64,000 bases of DNA, from positions 62,001 to 126,000 of the forward strand of contig SVGQ01000001.1 in assembly GCA_015056245.1 (NCBI GenBank). Reading direction: 5' to 3'. Shown piece after piece: positions 50,255 to 60,377 of this stretch. The notes under the pieces were generated by a model that saw only the letters and a list, made by a program, of their open reading frames with translations, was not told where the DNA came from and searched no databases. This DNA is from Clostridiales bacterium. GTDB lineage: Bacteria; Bacillota; Clostridia; Christensenellales; Aristaeellaceae. The position numbers and the translations under genes are program-made. How positions within the stretch are numbered: position 1 is the first letter of the stretch; each line of letters starts with the position of its first letter.

Positions 50255-51364
50255 TTACCCGAAGATGCAGAATTCGCACTCCAAGCGGCCGTTATACAAA
50301 CGGCGTTTTTTGTCGGCGCGGCGGCCGAAATTGCGCTCAAAAGCGCTGTCAGAGGTGATGACCGCCATCTTCCAACCGGGATGACGCTTAAGCAGCAGCC
50401 CCATTTCTTTGTATAAGGCACGGGCTTGCTGCTGGTCGCCCAGACGCTCGCCATAGGGCGGATTGCACAGGAACAAGCCGGGTTCGCCCTCCAATTGCAG
50501 CGTGCGGAGATCCTGCTGTACGGCTTGAATGCGTCCTTCAAAGCCCGCCTGCCTGATGTGGCGGTTACACAGGGTCAGGGCTTCGGGATCGATATCGCTG
50601 CCAGCGATCTGGAAAACGCTTTCCTGCGCAGCCTTCAGGCGGGCCTCAGCCTTCATATCCGCCATGGCATCCTTGGGCATAAAGGAGAACTGCTCGCAGG
50701 CAAAGCTGCGGTTCATGCCGGCGGGGCGCTGTGTGGCCTTGATCGCCGCTTCAATCAGCAAAGTACCGGTGCCGCAGCAGGGATCGTACAGGCGCATGCC
50801 GGGCCGCCAGGGGCTTAGATCTACCAAGGCTGCAGCCAGCGTTTCCCGCAGAGGGGCTTCTCCATTCCATGTGCGGTAACCGCGCCGGTTGAGGGCCTCG
50901 CCGCTCATGTCCAGCGTAATGCGGGCCAGATCCTTCACAATGGCAACTTCAATGGGATACTCCGCGCCGTTTTCCGGCAGTCGGTTCACATGCAGCTTCT
51001 GTTGCATCCGGTTCACGATGGCCTTTTTGGTAATGGACTGGCAGTCCCGTACGCTCATTAGCTGGGAACGGACGCACTTGCCGCTGACATGGATAGCGGC
51101 ATCCCGGGGCAGCAGGTTTTCCCATGGAATGCTCTCCACCAGCCGGAAGAGCTGGTCAAAGGTGTTCACCTGCGCTTCTTTCAGGCAGTAAAGGACGCGG
51201 TCCGCTGTGCGCAGATACAGGTTGGCACGGTAGGCATCCGTCCAGCTGCCCTCGAACCGGGCACCTCCCTGCTCTGCTTTGGCAGGGATACCCATGCGCT
51301 TCAGTTCGTTGGCTACCACGCCTTCCAGACCGAAGGCGGCGGTGGCAAGAAAGGTTTTGGTCAT
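50255..51364 (-). CDS. THUMP-domain RNA methyltransferase (RlmL/YpsC-like)
   Basis: FLATAAFGLEGVVANELKRMG; DPCCGTGTLLIEAA; GLFLCNPPYGERLGD. Confidence 0.92.
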   Translation of the reverse strand: MTKTFLATAAFGLEGVVANELKRMGIPAKAEQGGARFEGSWTDAYRANLYLRTADRVLYCLKEAQVNTFDQLFRLVESIPWENLLPRDAAIHVSGKCVRSQLMSVRDCQSITKKAIVNRMQQKLHVNRLPENGAEYPIEVAIVKDLARITLDMSGEALNRRGYRTWNGEAPLRETLAAALVDLSPWRPGMRLYDPCCGTGTLLIEAAIKATQRPAGMNRSFACEQFSFMPKDAMADMKAEARLKAAQESVFQIAGSDIDPEALTLCNRHIRQAGFEGRIQAVQQDLRTLQLEGEPGLFLCNPPYGERLGDQQQARALYKEMGLLLKRHPGWKMAVITSDSAFERNFGRRADKKRRLYNGRLECEFCIFG

Positions 51365-51368
51365 GCGA

Positions 51369-52856
51369 TTACTCCAATACAAAGGGTGCCAGCGGCAGCC
51401 CGTTTTCGCCGAAGAGGTTCACGGTTACGTAGTTCAGATGAGCGTAGCGCGCTTTCGTGGGATGGGGAACAGCGTCTGCACGCAGCAGGATGCGATCGCC
51501 TTCCAGCTTCGCTTCCGCTTTGACAAATTGTCCGTCGGCACCAGCAAGTTCAAAGAACGCACTGGCTTCGCCTCTCTCCAGCACCTTGCCTGACAGAGTC
51601 ACAACCAGTTGATCCCCCTGAGGATATTTACCCGTGGCGTATACGGACATTTCGCCGGGCTGGTCGTACACAATGGGCAGCGCCACTTGATAGAGACGCT
51701 CGCCTACCGTGCGCTTGTCGGTGGGGTGGATATTGCCCAACTCGCCGCAGTCAATGGTGATGGCAAGGCCGGAGTTGCGCAGGTTGCGGTATACCTTCCA
51801 CTGCTGGTGGCGCAATTCGCCCCAGTTGTTATAATCTTCTTCGCCATGGTTCTTAAACACGGGCAACTGCACATTCAGGAAGGGGATTTCATTGTCGCCA
51901 AACAGTTTGCGCCAGTTGAGCACCATGGTGCCAAGCAGCATCTCATACCATTCGGGACGGGCAGTGTCTTCTTCACCCTGATAGAACAGGAAGGCTGTTA
52001 CATTGTAGGGGGCTACGCGCTTGAGCATGGTCTCCACCAGACCGGCGGGCCGGAAGGGGGACTTGCTGCCCATGGGTGGCGGCCAGGGACAATCGCCTGC
52101 GATTTTGATCAACTCGCCCCAAGCGATATCAGGGGTAGCGGCTTTCACTTCCTCCACCCGCTTGCACCATTCGGTATTGATCTTGTCGTATTCTGCCAGT
52201 TCGATATCGTATTGTTCTTCCGTCTTGTCGCCCACTTTTTCTTTGTACAGATCCAGATAGACCTGCCCTGCGGCATTCTGATGCAGCACGCTTTCTTCGA
52301 TCCAGCAGGAGGCAGAGGTGCCGCCCCAGTTGCAGCCGATGATACCCACAGGAACATTTTGCTCCTTGCGTACCTTCAAAGCGAAGAAATAGGCCACTGC
52401 GCTGATGATCTTGATCTTCCCGGGAGCGCAGACTTCCCAGCAGGAATGCTGGCGTTCGTTCTGGATAAATTCGTCGGTCAGGGTAGGCACCTTGGGTACA
52501 TAGAAGGAACGCAGCAGGGGATCGTTGTGGGTTTTGATCAGTTCCTGACCTTCATCAGCATTCTGCAATTCCAGTTCCATGTTGCTCTGACCGCCTGCCA
52601 GAAACACATCGCCAATGGCGACATCGGTAAAAGTATAGCTGGTTTCGCCGTCAGTAAGGGTCAGGGTGTAATCCGTACCGGCTTCCATGGGGGGAAACAA
52701 CAGCTGAAAACGACCATTCTGCACCTTTGCAGCGGCGGTTGTGCCATTGAGCGTACCGGTGACGGTACGGCCTTCGTCAGCCATACCGAAAACACGGATT
52801 TCCTTGCGGCGGCTGAGGATCATATGATCAGAAAAAATCGGTGCCGGGAGAAACAT
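51369..52856 (-). CDS. Sialate O-acetylesterase-like SGNH hydrolase
   Basis: FLAGGQSNMELEL, GIIGCNWGGTSASCWIEE, LFYQGEEDT. Confidence 0.88.
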   Translation of the reverse strand: MFLPAPIFSDHMILSRRKEIRVFGMADEGRTVTGTLNGTTAAAKVQNGRFQLLFPPMEAGTDYTLTLTDGETSYTFTDVAIGDVFLAGGQSNMELELQNADEGQELIKTHNDPLLRSFYVPKVPTLTDEFIQNERQHSCWEVCAPGKIKIISAVAYFFALKVRKEQNVPVGIIGCNWGGTSASCWIEESVLHQNAAGQVYLDLYKEKVGDKTEEQYDIELAEYDKINTEWCKRVEEVKAATPDIAWGELIKIAGDCPWPPPMGSKSPFRPAGLVETMLKRVAPYNVTAFLFYQGEEDTARPEWYEMLLGTMVLNWRKLFGDNEIPFLNVQLPVFKNHGEEDYNNWGELRHQQWKVYRNLRNSGLAITIDCGELGNIHPTDKRTVGERLYQVALPIVYDQPGEMSVYATGKYPQGDQLVVTLSGKVLERGEASAFFELAGADGQFVKAEAKLEGDRILLRADAVPHPTKARYAHLNYVTVNLFGENGLPLAPFVLE

Positions 52857-53115
52857 AGGGGGTCATCCTTTCCAAATGGATTTACAGGATATGCGTTGGG
52901 TAGAATCGCTTTCCCAAAAAGGAAAAAATAAAAAGGGTTACATGTATCTTATCGATTTCCCCGGTTTGTGTCAATGGTTTACAGTAACTTTATCAGCTTT
53001 TTTTCTGCTGGTTTTCTCTTTACAAATCCCTGTTTTAGGGGTATGATGAATCGACATTTGATTTGGATCAGGCTGAGCAGGAAGCGCAGCCTTGAGGATG
53101 AAGGAGGATTCAGCA

Positions 53116-54792
53116 ATGGATGCGCGTAACATGGCAACCCTCTGGGCGCAGGATCCGGCTTTTGACACCACCACCCAGCAGGAAGCCCGGGAAATTCTGA
53201 TGGATAGCGAGCGGCTGCTGGCTACCTTCGGCACGGAACTGCATTTTGGTACCGGCGGCCTGCGCGGCATTCTGGGTACCGGCACCGCGCGGATGAACCG
53301 CTATACCGTGGCCCGGGCTACCCTTGGTCTGGCGCATTATCTCAAGAAGCAGTATAAGGCTCCCTCTGTGGCGATTGCCCACGACAGCCGCCATGGCAGC
53401 GAAGAATTCACCCAGGCTGCTGCCGAAGTGCTCTGCGCTGAGGGTGTGAAGGTGCATGTGTTTGATACGCTGGCTCCTACCCCCATGCTCAGCTATGCCG
53501 TGCGTGTTCTGCACTGTTCAGCCGGCGTGATGATCACCGCCAGCCATAACCCCGCCATCTATAACGGCTATAAGGTCTATGGCGAAGATGGCTGTCAGAT
53601 CACGGATCATGCCGCTGATCTGATCACCGCTGAAATCGAGCAGGTCAGCTATACCGAGGCTGCTTATCTGCCCAAGGCCAAGGCGATGGCTGAGGGATTG
53701 TGGCTGCCCGTTGGTGATGATGTGCGCCGCAGTTTTGCGCAGGCCTGCCTGTTCTGCCGCCCCGATCCCACCATCAGCACCGGCGTCCACGTGGTGTATA
53801 CCCCCCTCCATGGTACGGGCTTGCTGCCTGTACGGGAGGTACTCTCCCATATGCAGGGCGTGCATGTGACCGAAGTGGAAGCCCAGTGCGAGCCTGACGG
53901 CGCTTTCCCCACCTGCCCCAAGCCAAATCCCGAGCTGGATGAGACCCTTGCCATGGGTATTGCCCTTGCCAAGGAAACCGGCGCGGATATGCTGCTGGCT
54001 ACCGACCCGGACTGCGACCGCGTGGGCGTTGCTGTGCGGGATGCCCAGGGCGAGTACCATCGCCTCAGCGGCAATGAAGTAGGCCTGTTGCTCAGCGAAT
54101 ATGTGCTGCGCACCCGGAAGCAGAACGGCACCATGCCCAAGAAGCCTGTGCTGGTCAAGACCATTGTTACCTCCGATCTGGCTTTCCCCATTGCCAAGGC
54201 CTACGGCGTGGAAGTGAAAGAGGTGCTCACCGGCTTCAAGTACATTGGAGAAGTGATCGGCGGCCTGGAGAAGAAAAAGGGCGAGGATCGCTATGTGTTT
54301 GGTTTCGAGGAAAGCTGCGGCTATCTGGCGGGCACCCATGTGCGCGACAAGGACGGCGTGATGGCTTGCATGCTGGTTTGTGAAATGGCGCAGGCCTGCA
54401 AGCGGGATGGTCTCACCGTGTGGGACAGCCTTTGCAAGCTGTATGAAACCTATGGCTACATGGGCACTGCTCTGCTCAACTTCGACATCGAAGGCGCGCT
54501 GCCCATGCAGGAGATGGAGCGGGTCATGGTGCAGATGCGTCAGAATCCTCCGGCTCAGCTGGCTGGCAAGGCCGTTGCGGTGGTGAAGGATTACCTGCCC
54601 GGCATCGAGGGCCTGCCGGCGAGCAATGTGCTCAGCTATGCCACCGATGACGGCTGCAAGGCCATCGTGCGCCCCTCCGGCACCGAGCCCAAGGTGAAGG
54701 TGTACCTGTCTGCCAAGACAGAGAACCGGGAGGCCGCTGACGAACTGCTCCAGCAGATGACGGAGCAGATGACCCAGCTGATTCAGGGCTAA
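53116..54792 (+). CDS. Phospho-sugar mutase (phosphoglucomutase/phosphomannomutase family)
   Basis: GTGGLRGILGTGTARMN, MITASHNPAIYNGYKVY, ATDPDCDRVGVAV, RPSGTEPKVKVY. Confidence 0.95.
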   Translation: MDARNMATLWAQDPAFDTTTQQEAREILMDSERLLATFGTELHFGTGGLRGILGTGTARMNRYTVARATLGLAHYLKKQYKAPSVAIAHDSRHGSEEFTQAAAEVLCAEGVKVHVFDTLAPTPMLSYAVRVLHCSAGVMITASHNPAIYNGYKVYGEDGCQITDHAADLITAEIEQVSYTEAAYLPKAKAMAEGLWLPVGDDVRRSFAQACLFCRPDPTISTGVHVVYTPLHGTGLLPVREVLSHMQGVHVTEVEAQCEPDGAFPTCPKPNPELDETLAMGIALAKETGADMLLATDPDCDRVGVAVRDAQGEYHRLSGNEVGLLLSEYVLRTRKQNGTMPKKPVLVKTIVTSDLAFPIAKAYGVEVKEVLTGFKYIGEVIGGLEKKKGEDRYVFGFEESCGYLAGTHVRDKDGVMACMLVCEMAQACKRDGLTVWDSLCKLYETYGYMGTALLNFDIEGALPMQEMERVMVQMRQNPPAQLAGKAVAVVKDYLPGIEGLPASNVLSYATDDGCKAIVRPSGTEPKVKVYLSAKTENREAADELLQQMTEQMTQLIQG

Positions 54793-54868
54793 GAAATCAA
54801 AGGCGGTATGGGTGTATGGCCTGTGCCGCCTTTTTCGTATATGTTTCAAGAAACAGGAGGACCATCTC

Positions 54869-55309
54869 GTGATCCAGATCACCAAAGCCACCCCGCAGGA
54901 AGCCGCCGCCGTCGCTGCCCTCGCCATCCGCATGTGGGAGGACAACACGCTGGAAGGCCTCACCGAAGAGTTTGAAGAGATGCTCTCCAGTCAGGAAGCC
55001 GCTGTATATCTGCTCTATGCAGACAATCAGCCCGTAGCCTTCGCCCAATGCCAGCTTCGCCATGACTATGTGGAAGGCACGGAAACCAGCCCTGTAGGTT
55101 ATCTGGAGGGCATCTATGTGGACGATACCTGTCGTGGACGCGGCTATGCCAAAATGCTGCTTTGCGCTTGCGAGGATTGGGCCAGAGACATGGGCTGCAC
55201 CGAGTTTGCCAGCGATTGCGAACTGGACAATACCGGCAGTCTGGCCTTTCATCTGGCGATGGGGTTTGAGGAAGTAAACAGGGTCATCTGTTTTGCCAAG
55301 AAACTGTGA
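54869..55309 (+). CDS. GNAT acetyltransferase resembling aminoglycoside 6'-N-acetyltransferases (AAC(6')-I type)
   Basis: YLEGIYVDDTCRGRGYAKMLLCACEDWARDMGCTEFASDCELDNTGSLAFHLAMGFEEVNRVICFAKKL; GTG start after CAGGAGG. Confidence 0.75.
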   Translation: MIQITKATPQEAAAVAALAIRMWEDNTLEGLTEEFEEMLSSQEAAVYLLYADNQPVAFAQCQLRHDYVEGTETSPVGYLEGIYVDDTCRGRGYAKMLLCACEDWARDMGCTEFASDCELDNTGSLAFHLAMGFEEVNRVICFAKKL

Positions 55310-55398
55310 AGAAATCGAGAGAATACAAGAACAGACCAACAGCCGGACTGCATCCTGCGCAGCCCGGCTGTCGTTTTCCTTTAATCGTGACAGAATGA

Positions 55399-55887
55399 TT
55401 ATTTTGCTGAATCAATGATCCCTCTGATCTCATCCACCACTTCACGCACACTTTTACCATCCGTATTCACCACAAAATCCCCCGGATGGGCAGGCAAATG
55501 CAACCAGAAAAACGAGCATTCGTTGGGGTCGCCCCGCTTGCGGTGGCGTTCCAGCAGCGTTTCCTCACTACAGGTCAGGGTGATGCCGATCACCTGATAA
55601 TCTTCTGCGGTGATATCGTTGAGAATATTCCGGCGAATTTCTTCATTCACAACGACAACAGAAGAGAAGAACACATAATCAAAGGCTGAGTTTAGATAGG
55701 TGGACAGGGCAAAGGACATGGTTTTGTCGCCGTTTCGCAGTCGAGGATCCTCCACGGAGAACGGATGGACGCACCATGCCCAGTCGCCGTCGAAGAATGC
55801 ACTGTTGTCATAGGACATAAATAACTTATCCGTCACAGTGGTTTTTCCAACGCAAGGAGAGCCGGTAATGATGATCAATTTCTGCAT
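55399..55887 (-). CDS. P-loop AAA/kinase-like protein
   Basis: IIITGSPCVGKTTVTDKLF Walker A; small kinase-like ORF. Confidence 0.8.
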   Translation of the reverse strand: MQKLIIITGSPCVGKTTVTDKLFMSYDNSAFFDGDWAWCVHPFSVEDPRLRNGDKTMSFALSTYLNSAFDYVFFSSVVVVNEEIRRNILNDITAEDYQVIGITLTCSEETLLERHRKRGDPNECSFFWLHLPAHPGDFVVNTDGKSVREVVDEIRGIIDSAK

Positions 55888-55888
55888 G

Positions 55889-57040
55889 TCAGTCCTCCAC
55901 TTCCTCCCCACGCCCAGCCATCAACAGCTCCGTATAGCACATCAAAAACGGCGCCAGACCCTTGGCATCGTTCTCCACCACGGGTTCGGAGATGTAGTAT
56001 TCATAGCTGCCATCCCGGCGGCGGTTGTTTTCCGGCCCAAGGCCAGCCACCAGGCATATGCCGCCCAGATTCAGCTGCCCATCACGTTCGGAAAGATAAC
56101 GCTTGCAAATGGCAAGGAAGATCTTCGCGCCCACATCAGCATAAGATGCATCCAGCATGCCAAGGCGTGCGCCTTTCAGGTAGAAATAGGCTACCATGGC
56201 AGAGCCGGAGGTTTCCGGATAGTTTCCCTCCCGCCCGATCTGGTCAGGCACCTGCCAGAGCATGTTGGTTTCCGGGTCGATGTAGCGAAGCAGGTTCTGG
56301 GCCAGTTCCCGGGCGATGACGGTCATTTCTTCCCGGAAGTCTTCGTGCCCGGGTGCGATCTCAGCAGTCACATCGATCAAAGCCGCGCTGAACCAGCCAA
56401 GGCTGCGCAGCCACGGATTGCGGGAAGTGCCGGTCTCCGGGTCAGCCCAGAAGGCGGTTTTGCTGGCATCGTAACCGTGTCGGTACAGGCCGGTGGATTC
56501 ATCGAACATGCGCTCCCGTACCGTGCGGAATTGCTGGCGGATGTCCTCGTAGCCGCGGCAGTTCTCCATTGCGGTGGTGTAACGGGCGTAGAAAACCTGC
56601 GCCATGTACAGGCCATCCAGCCACACCTGATGGGGATAGATCTGCTTGTGCCAGAAATTGCCCTCGTGGGTGCGGGGCTGGCGCAGAAGCTGCCCATACA
56701 GGGTGTCGATGGCCTTGCGGTACTTTTCTTTGCCGCTTAACCGGTACACATCAAACAGCACCCGTCCCTCGCAGATATTGTCCAGATTGTAGTCCTCTTC
56801 TTTGTAGCCGCGCAGGCTGCCATCTTCAAATACATAATGGTCGAGGAAATGCTCCGCGAACTGGTAATAGCGGCTTTCGCCGGTGATGCGGTGCAAATTC
56901 AGCAGGGCGATCATCATGCAGCCGTCGATATAGTTCCAGCCGTTGATTTTGCCTTCCTTGATTTTCTCAATATTCCAAAGGGGCTTTTCCGGGGTGGATT
57001 CGGTCATCATCCGCTCCACGTATCGCTCGATCATATTCAT
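55889..57040 (-). CDS. GH88/GH105-family unsaturated glycuronyl hydrolase
   Basis: NWNYIDGCMMIALL-like (GWNYIDGCMMIALLNLHRITG), HKQIYPHQVWLDGLYMAQVFYARY, GSAMVAYFYLKG. Confidence 0.88.
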   Translation of the reverse strand: MNMIERYVERMMTESTPEKPLWNIEKIKEGKINGWNYIDGCMMIALLNLHRITGESRYYQFAEHFLDHYVFEDGSLRGYKEEDYNLDNICEGRVLFDVYRLSGKEKYRKAIDTLYGQLLRQPRTHEGNFWHKQIYPHQVWLDGLYMAQVFYARYTTAMENCRGYEDIRQQFRTVRERMFDESTGLYRHGYDASKTAFWADPETGTSRNPWLRSLGWFSAALIDVTAEIAPGHEDFREEMTVIARELAQNLLRYIDPETNMLWQVPDQIGREGNYPETSGSAMVAYFYLKGARLGMLDASYADVGAKIFLAICKRYLSERDGQLNLGGICLVAGLGPENNRRRDGSYEYYISEPVVENDAKGLAPFLMCYTELLMAGRGEEVED

Positions 57041-57151
57041 GGAATGTCCTCCTGAATGGATTGTATCCCCATTATACCATAAAACTGCAAAAAGAGGATT
57101 GTTTTGTCCTATCTTTGATGCAAGGTTTCTATGCATCTTGGAATTGAATGC

Positions 57152-57180
57152 TTGCATCCAAGGGACATTTTCCGTACAAT
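57152..57180 (+). promoter_or_regulatory. Predicted promoter of the GH43-GH51-esterase operon
   Basis: TTGCAT - 17 nt - TACAAT. Confidence 0.55.
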
Positions 57181-57272
57181 GATATCAACACAAAGGAATA
57201 TGCGACGGTTTGGGCAGCGGCAACCAAGGGACAAACAATCGCCCACCGGACGCACAGGAAGGAATGAACGGC

Positions 57273-58667
57273 ATGAAGAAGCTCGGTTTCAATCCCTATC
57301 TGCCCTCCTGGGAATACATCCCCGATGGCGAACCCTATGTTTTTGGCGACCGGGTGTATGTATACGGCTCCCACGACCTGTTCAACGGCTGGGTGTTCTG
57401 TATGGGCGACTATGTATGCTGGTCTGCCCCGGTGGATGATCTGACCGACTGGCGCTACGAGGGTGTTATCTACCCCCGCAACGAGGATCCCATGAACAAG
57501 GACGGCTCCATGTGCCTTTACGCCCCGGATGTGACTGTAGGCCCTGATGGACGCTACTACCTGTACTATGTGCTGGATCATCTGGATATCGTGGCAGTGG
57601 CGGTGTGTGATACCCCGGCAGGCCGCTACCAGTTCTATGGCAACGTGCACTATGCGGATGGCACCCTGTACGGACGCAAGGAAGGCGACGAGCCGCAGTT
57701 TGACCCCGGTGTGCTCACCGAGGGGGATACCACCTATCTGTACACCGGTTTCTGCGCTCGCGGCGATAAGAGCCGCCATGGCGCTATGCTGGTGGAACTG
57801 GGCCCGGATATGCTGACCATTCAGGGTGAAAAGCGTTTTGTGGCACCCGGCGTGGAATATGCTGAGGGTACCGGCTATGAAGGCCATGCCTTCTTTGAGG
57901 CTCCCTCCATCCGCAAGCATGGCGATACCTACTATTTCGTGTATTCTTCCACCCCCATGCATGAATTGTGCTACGCCACCAGTAAGGATCCCCGGCAGGG
58001 CTTTACCTATGGCGGCGTCATTGTCAGCAACTGCGATTTGCACCTCGGTGATGAACCCGATCTGCCCAAGGCCTACGGCGGCAACAACCACGGCAGCATC
58101 ATTGAGATCAACGGTCAGTGGTACATCTTCTACCATCGCCAGACCAACCGCAGCTGGTACAGCCGTCAGGGCTGTCTGGAACCTATCCAGATCCTGCCCG
58201 ATGGCAGCATCCCCCAGGTGGAGATGACCTCCTGCGGCCCCAATGGCGGCCCCCTGCCCGGCAAGGGCGAGTATCCCGCCTATATCGCCTGCCATCTGTT
58301 TGATAAGGAACGCCACATGATCACCGGCGCGCCCAACTCTGCCTATGTAACGCAGGATGGCAAGGATGGCGACGAGATCGACGGTCATATTGCCAACATT
58401 CATGATGGCACGGTCATCGGTTTCAAGTACTTCGATTTCGACGATGTGAGCAAGGTCACTCTGATGGTACGCGGCTACGGCTGGGGCGGCACGCTGCATG
58501 TGAAGACCAGCAAATTCGGTCCTTCCCTTGCTTCCATGAAGCTGGAGAACACCAATATCTGGACAGCCTTCTCCGCTCCCATCACCCTGCCCAAGGGCAA
58601 GAGCCCCCTGTACATCACCTACGAGGGCGGCGGCAGCATCATGCTGAAATCCGTGATTTTTGAATGA
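57273..58667 (+). CDS. GH43-family glycosidase
   Basis: DRVYVYGSHDLFNGW, CLYAPDVTVGPDGRYYLYY, EAPSIRKHGDTYYFVYSS. Confidence 0.88.
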   Translation: MKKLGFNPYLPSWEYIPDGEPYVFGDRVYVYGSHDLFNGWVFCMGDYVCWSAPVDDLTDWRYEGVIYPRNEDPMNKDGSMCLYAPDVTVGPDGRYYLYYVLDHLDIVAVAVCDTPAGRYQFYGNVHYADGTLYGRKEGDEPQFDPGVLTEGDTTYLYTGFCARGDKSRHGAMLVELGPDMLTIQGEKRFVAPGVEYAEGTGYEGHAFFEAPSIRKHGDTYYFVYSSTPMHELCYATSKDPRQGFTYGGVIVSNCDLHLGDEPDLPKAYGGNNHGSIIEINGQWYIFYHRQTNRSWYSRQGCLEPIQILPDGSIPQVEMTSCGPNGGPLPGKGEYPAYIACHLFDKERHMITGAPNSAYVTQDGKDGDEIDGHIANIHDGTVIGFKYFDFDDVSKVTLMVRGYGWGGTLHVKTSKFGPSLASMKLENTNIWTAFSAPITLPKGKSPLYITYEGGGSIMLKSVIFE

Positions 58668-58676
58668 TTTTTGTTT

Positions 58677-58716
58677 CCCCTGCCCGAAGGCGCAACCATG
58701 CGCCGTCGGGCAGGGG
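58677..58716 (+). other. Intercistronic stem-loop between GH43 and GH51 genes
   Basis: CCCCTGCCCGA.GGCGCA-ACCA-TGCGCC.TCGGGCAGGGG, no T-tract. Confidence 0.7.
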
Positions 58717-58745
58717 CGCGTGCTATTTGGCAAGAAAGGATCAAA

Positions 58746-60359
58746 ATGGCTATGAAAAAGGCAAAAGTGACTCTGCATCCCGCCTATCGCATCGGCGATA
58801 TTTCCAAGCGGCTGTTCGGCGCGTTTTTGGAGCCCATTGGTTCCATGGTCAACGGCAGCATGTACAACCCCAAGCACCCCACCGCTGATGAGCAGGGTTT
58901 CCGTCAGGATTTCATCGATGGGCTGAAGGAAGCGCAGCTGCCCTGCATCCGCATGCCCGGCGGCAACTTTGTGTCCGGCTGGAATTGGAAGGACTCCATC
59001 GGCCCCAAGGAAAACCGCAAGACCCGTCTGGATACGGCCTGGTATCAGTTCATCCCCAACGATGTGGGCCACGATGAATACCTGCAATGGGCTGAAAAAT
59101 GCGGCGCAGAAGCCATGTATACCATCAATCTGGGCACCGGCACCATGCAGGATGCCATGGATATTGTGGAATACACCAACTTTGAGGGCGGCACCGACTG
59201 GTCGGAGCAGCGCCGGAAGAATGGTCACGACAAGCCCTATGGGGTGAAAACATGGTATCTGGGCAATGAGATGGACGGCCCGTGGCAGATCGGTTCCTAT
59301 CAGAAGGATCCCAGAGGCTACGGCGTGCTGGCCCATGAAACCTCCAAAGCCATGAAGTGGATCGATCCCACCATTGAGACCATCGCCTGCGCCTCTTCTT
59401 CGCCCTTCCTGAACCATTACCCGGATTGGGATATGCAGGTGCTGGAGCAGTGCTATGATGTGGTGGACTATATCTCCCTGCATCACTATCACTCCGCACC
59501 TGTTGGCAATGTAGCGGCCCTGATGGCTGGCTCTCAGGCCTTTGAAAACTACATTCAGACGGAAATCGCCATGTGCGACTACCTGAAAACCCACCTGCGT
59601 TCCGATAAAACCATGATGCTGTCGCTGGATGAATACGCCTGTTCCTACCGCCCTGCGCAGGGTGCGAAGCTGGGTATGGCAGGCCGCCAGCCCGCCATGG
59701 GCTTCCTGGGACTGGATCCGGAGCGCAAGTATGTGCGCCATGACCCGGATGATTGGTCTACCCGCCGCAGCTTCCCCAAAAACGGGGAAATGGCCCGCAC
59801 CCTTGCCACCGCTACGGTGATGCTCACCATGCTGCGCCACGCGGACCGTATCAAGATCGGCTGCGCCACCAGCGGCATCAACATGCTCTGCGCCACTGAC
59901 CGGGAGCATACGTGGAAGAGCGCGGCTTATTATCCCATGACCCAGATGATCCGCTACGCCAAGGGCGTGTCCCTCACTCCCGTGGTGGAAAGCGAAACCT
60001 TCGACGTGGAAGGCTACGCCATTGACGATATGAACCAGTACAAGGGCTTCACCGATGTGCCCTATGTGCAGGCCGCTGCCGCCCTCCATGAGGAAGCGGG
60101 CGAGCTGACCGTGTTCGTCGCCAATACGGACTGGCAGGAAGCCCACCAGTTCACGCTGGATGCCGCTGCCTTTGAAGGCTGGCAGTTTGTGGGCCATACG
60201 GAACTGTTCAGCGAGGATCCCGAGGCCTATAACGATTACGATCAGCCTGAAACCATCGTACCCAAGCCGGTTGCGGAAACCACCTGCGAGGGCGGCTGCG
60301 TCAGCGCGGTGCTGAAGCCTGTATCCTGGAATATGTTCCGTTTTGAGAAGAAAGCGTAA
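58746..60359 (+). CDS. GH51-like alpha-L-arabinofuranosidase
   Basis: LFGAFLEPIGSMVNGSMYNP, IRMPGGNFVSGWNWKDSIGP, WYLGNEMDGPWQIG. Confidence 0.93.
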   Translation: MAMKKAKVTLHPAYRIGDISKRLFGAFLEPIGSMVNGSMYNPKHPTADEQGFRQDFIDGLKEAQLPCIRMPGGNFVSGWNWKDSIGPKENRKTRLDTAWYQFIPNDVGHDEYLQWAEKCGAEAMYTINLGTGTMQDAMDIVEYTNFEGGTDWSEQRRKNGHDKPYGVKTWYLGNEMDGPWQIGSYQKDPRGYGVLAHETSKAMKWIDPTIETIACASSSPFLNHYPDWDMQVLEQCYDVVDYISLHHYHSAPVGNVAALMAGSQAFENYIQTEIAMCDYLKTHLRSDKTMMLSLDEYACSYRPAQGAKLGMAGRQPAMGFLGLDPERKYVRHDPDDWSTRRSFPKNGEMARTLATATVMLTMLRHADRIKIGCATSGINMLCATDREHTWKSAAYYPMTQMIRYAKGVSLTPVVESETFDVEGYAIDDMNQYKGFTDVPYVQAAAALHEEAGELTVFVANTDWQEAHQFTLDAAAFEGWQFVGHTELFSEDPEAYNDYDQPETIVPKPVAETTCEGGCVSAVLKPVSWNMFRFEKKA

Positions 60360-60377
60360 GGAAAGGAGCTGTTCATC

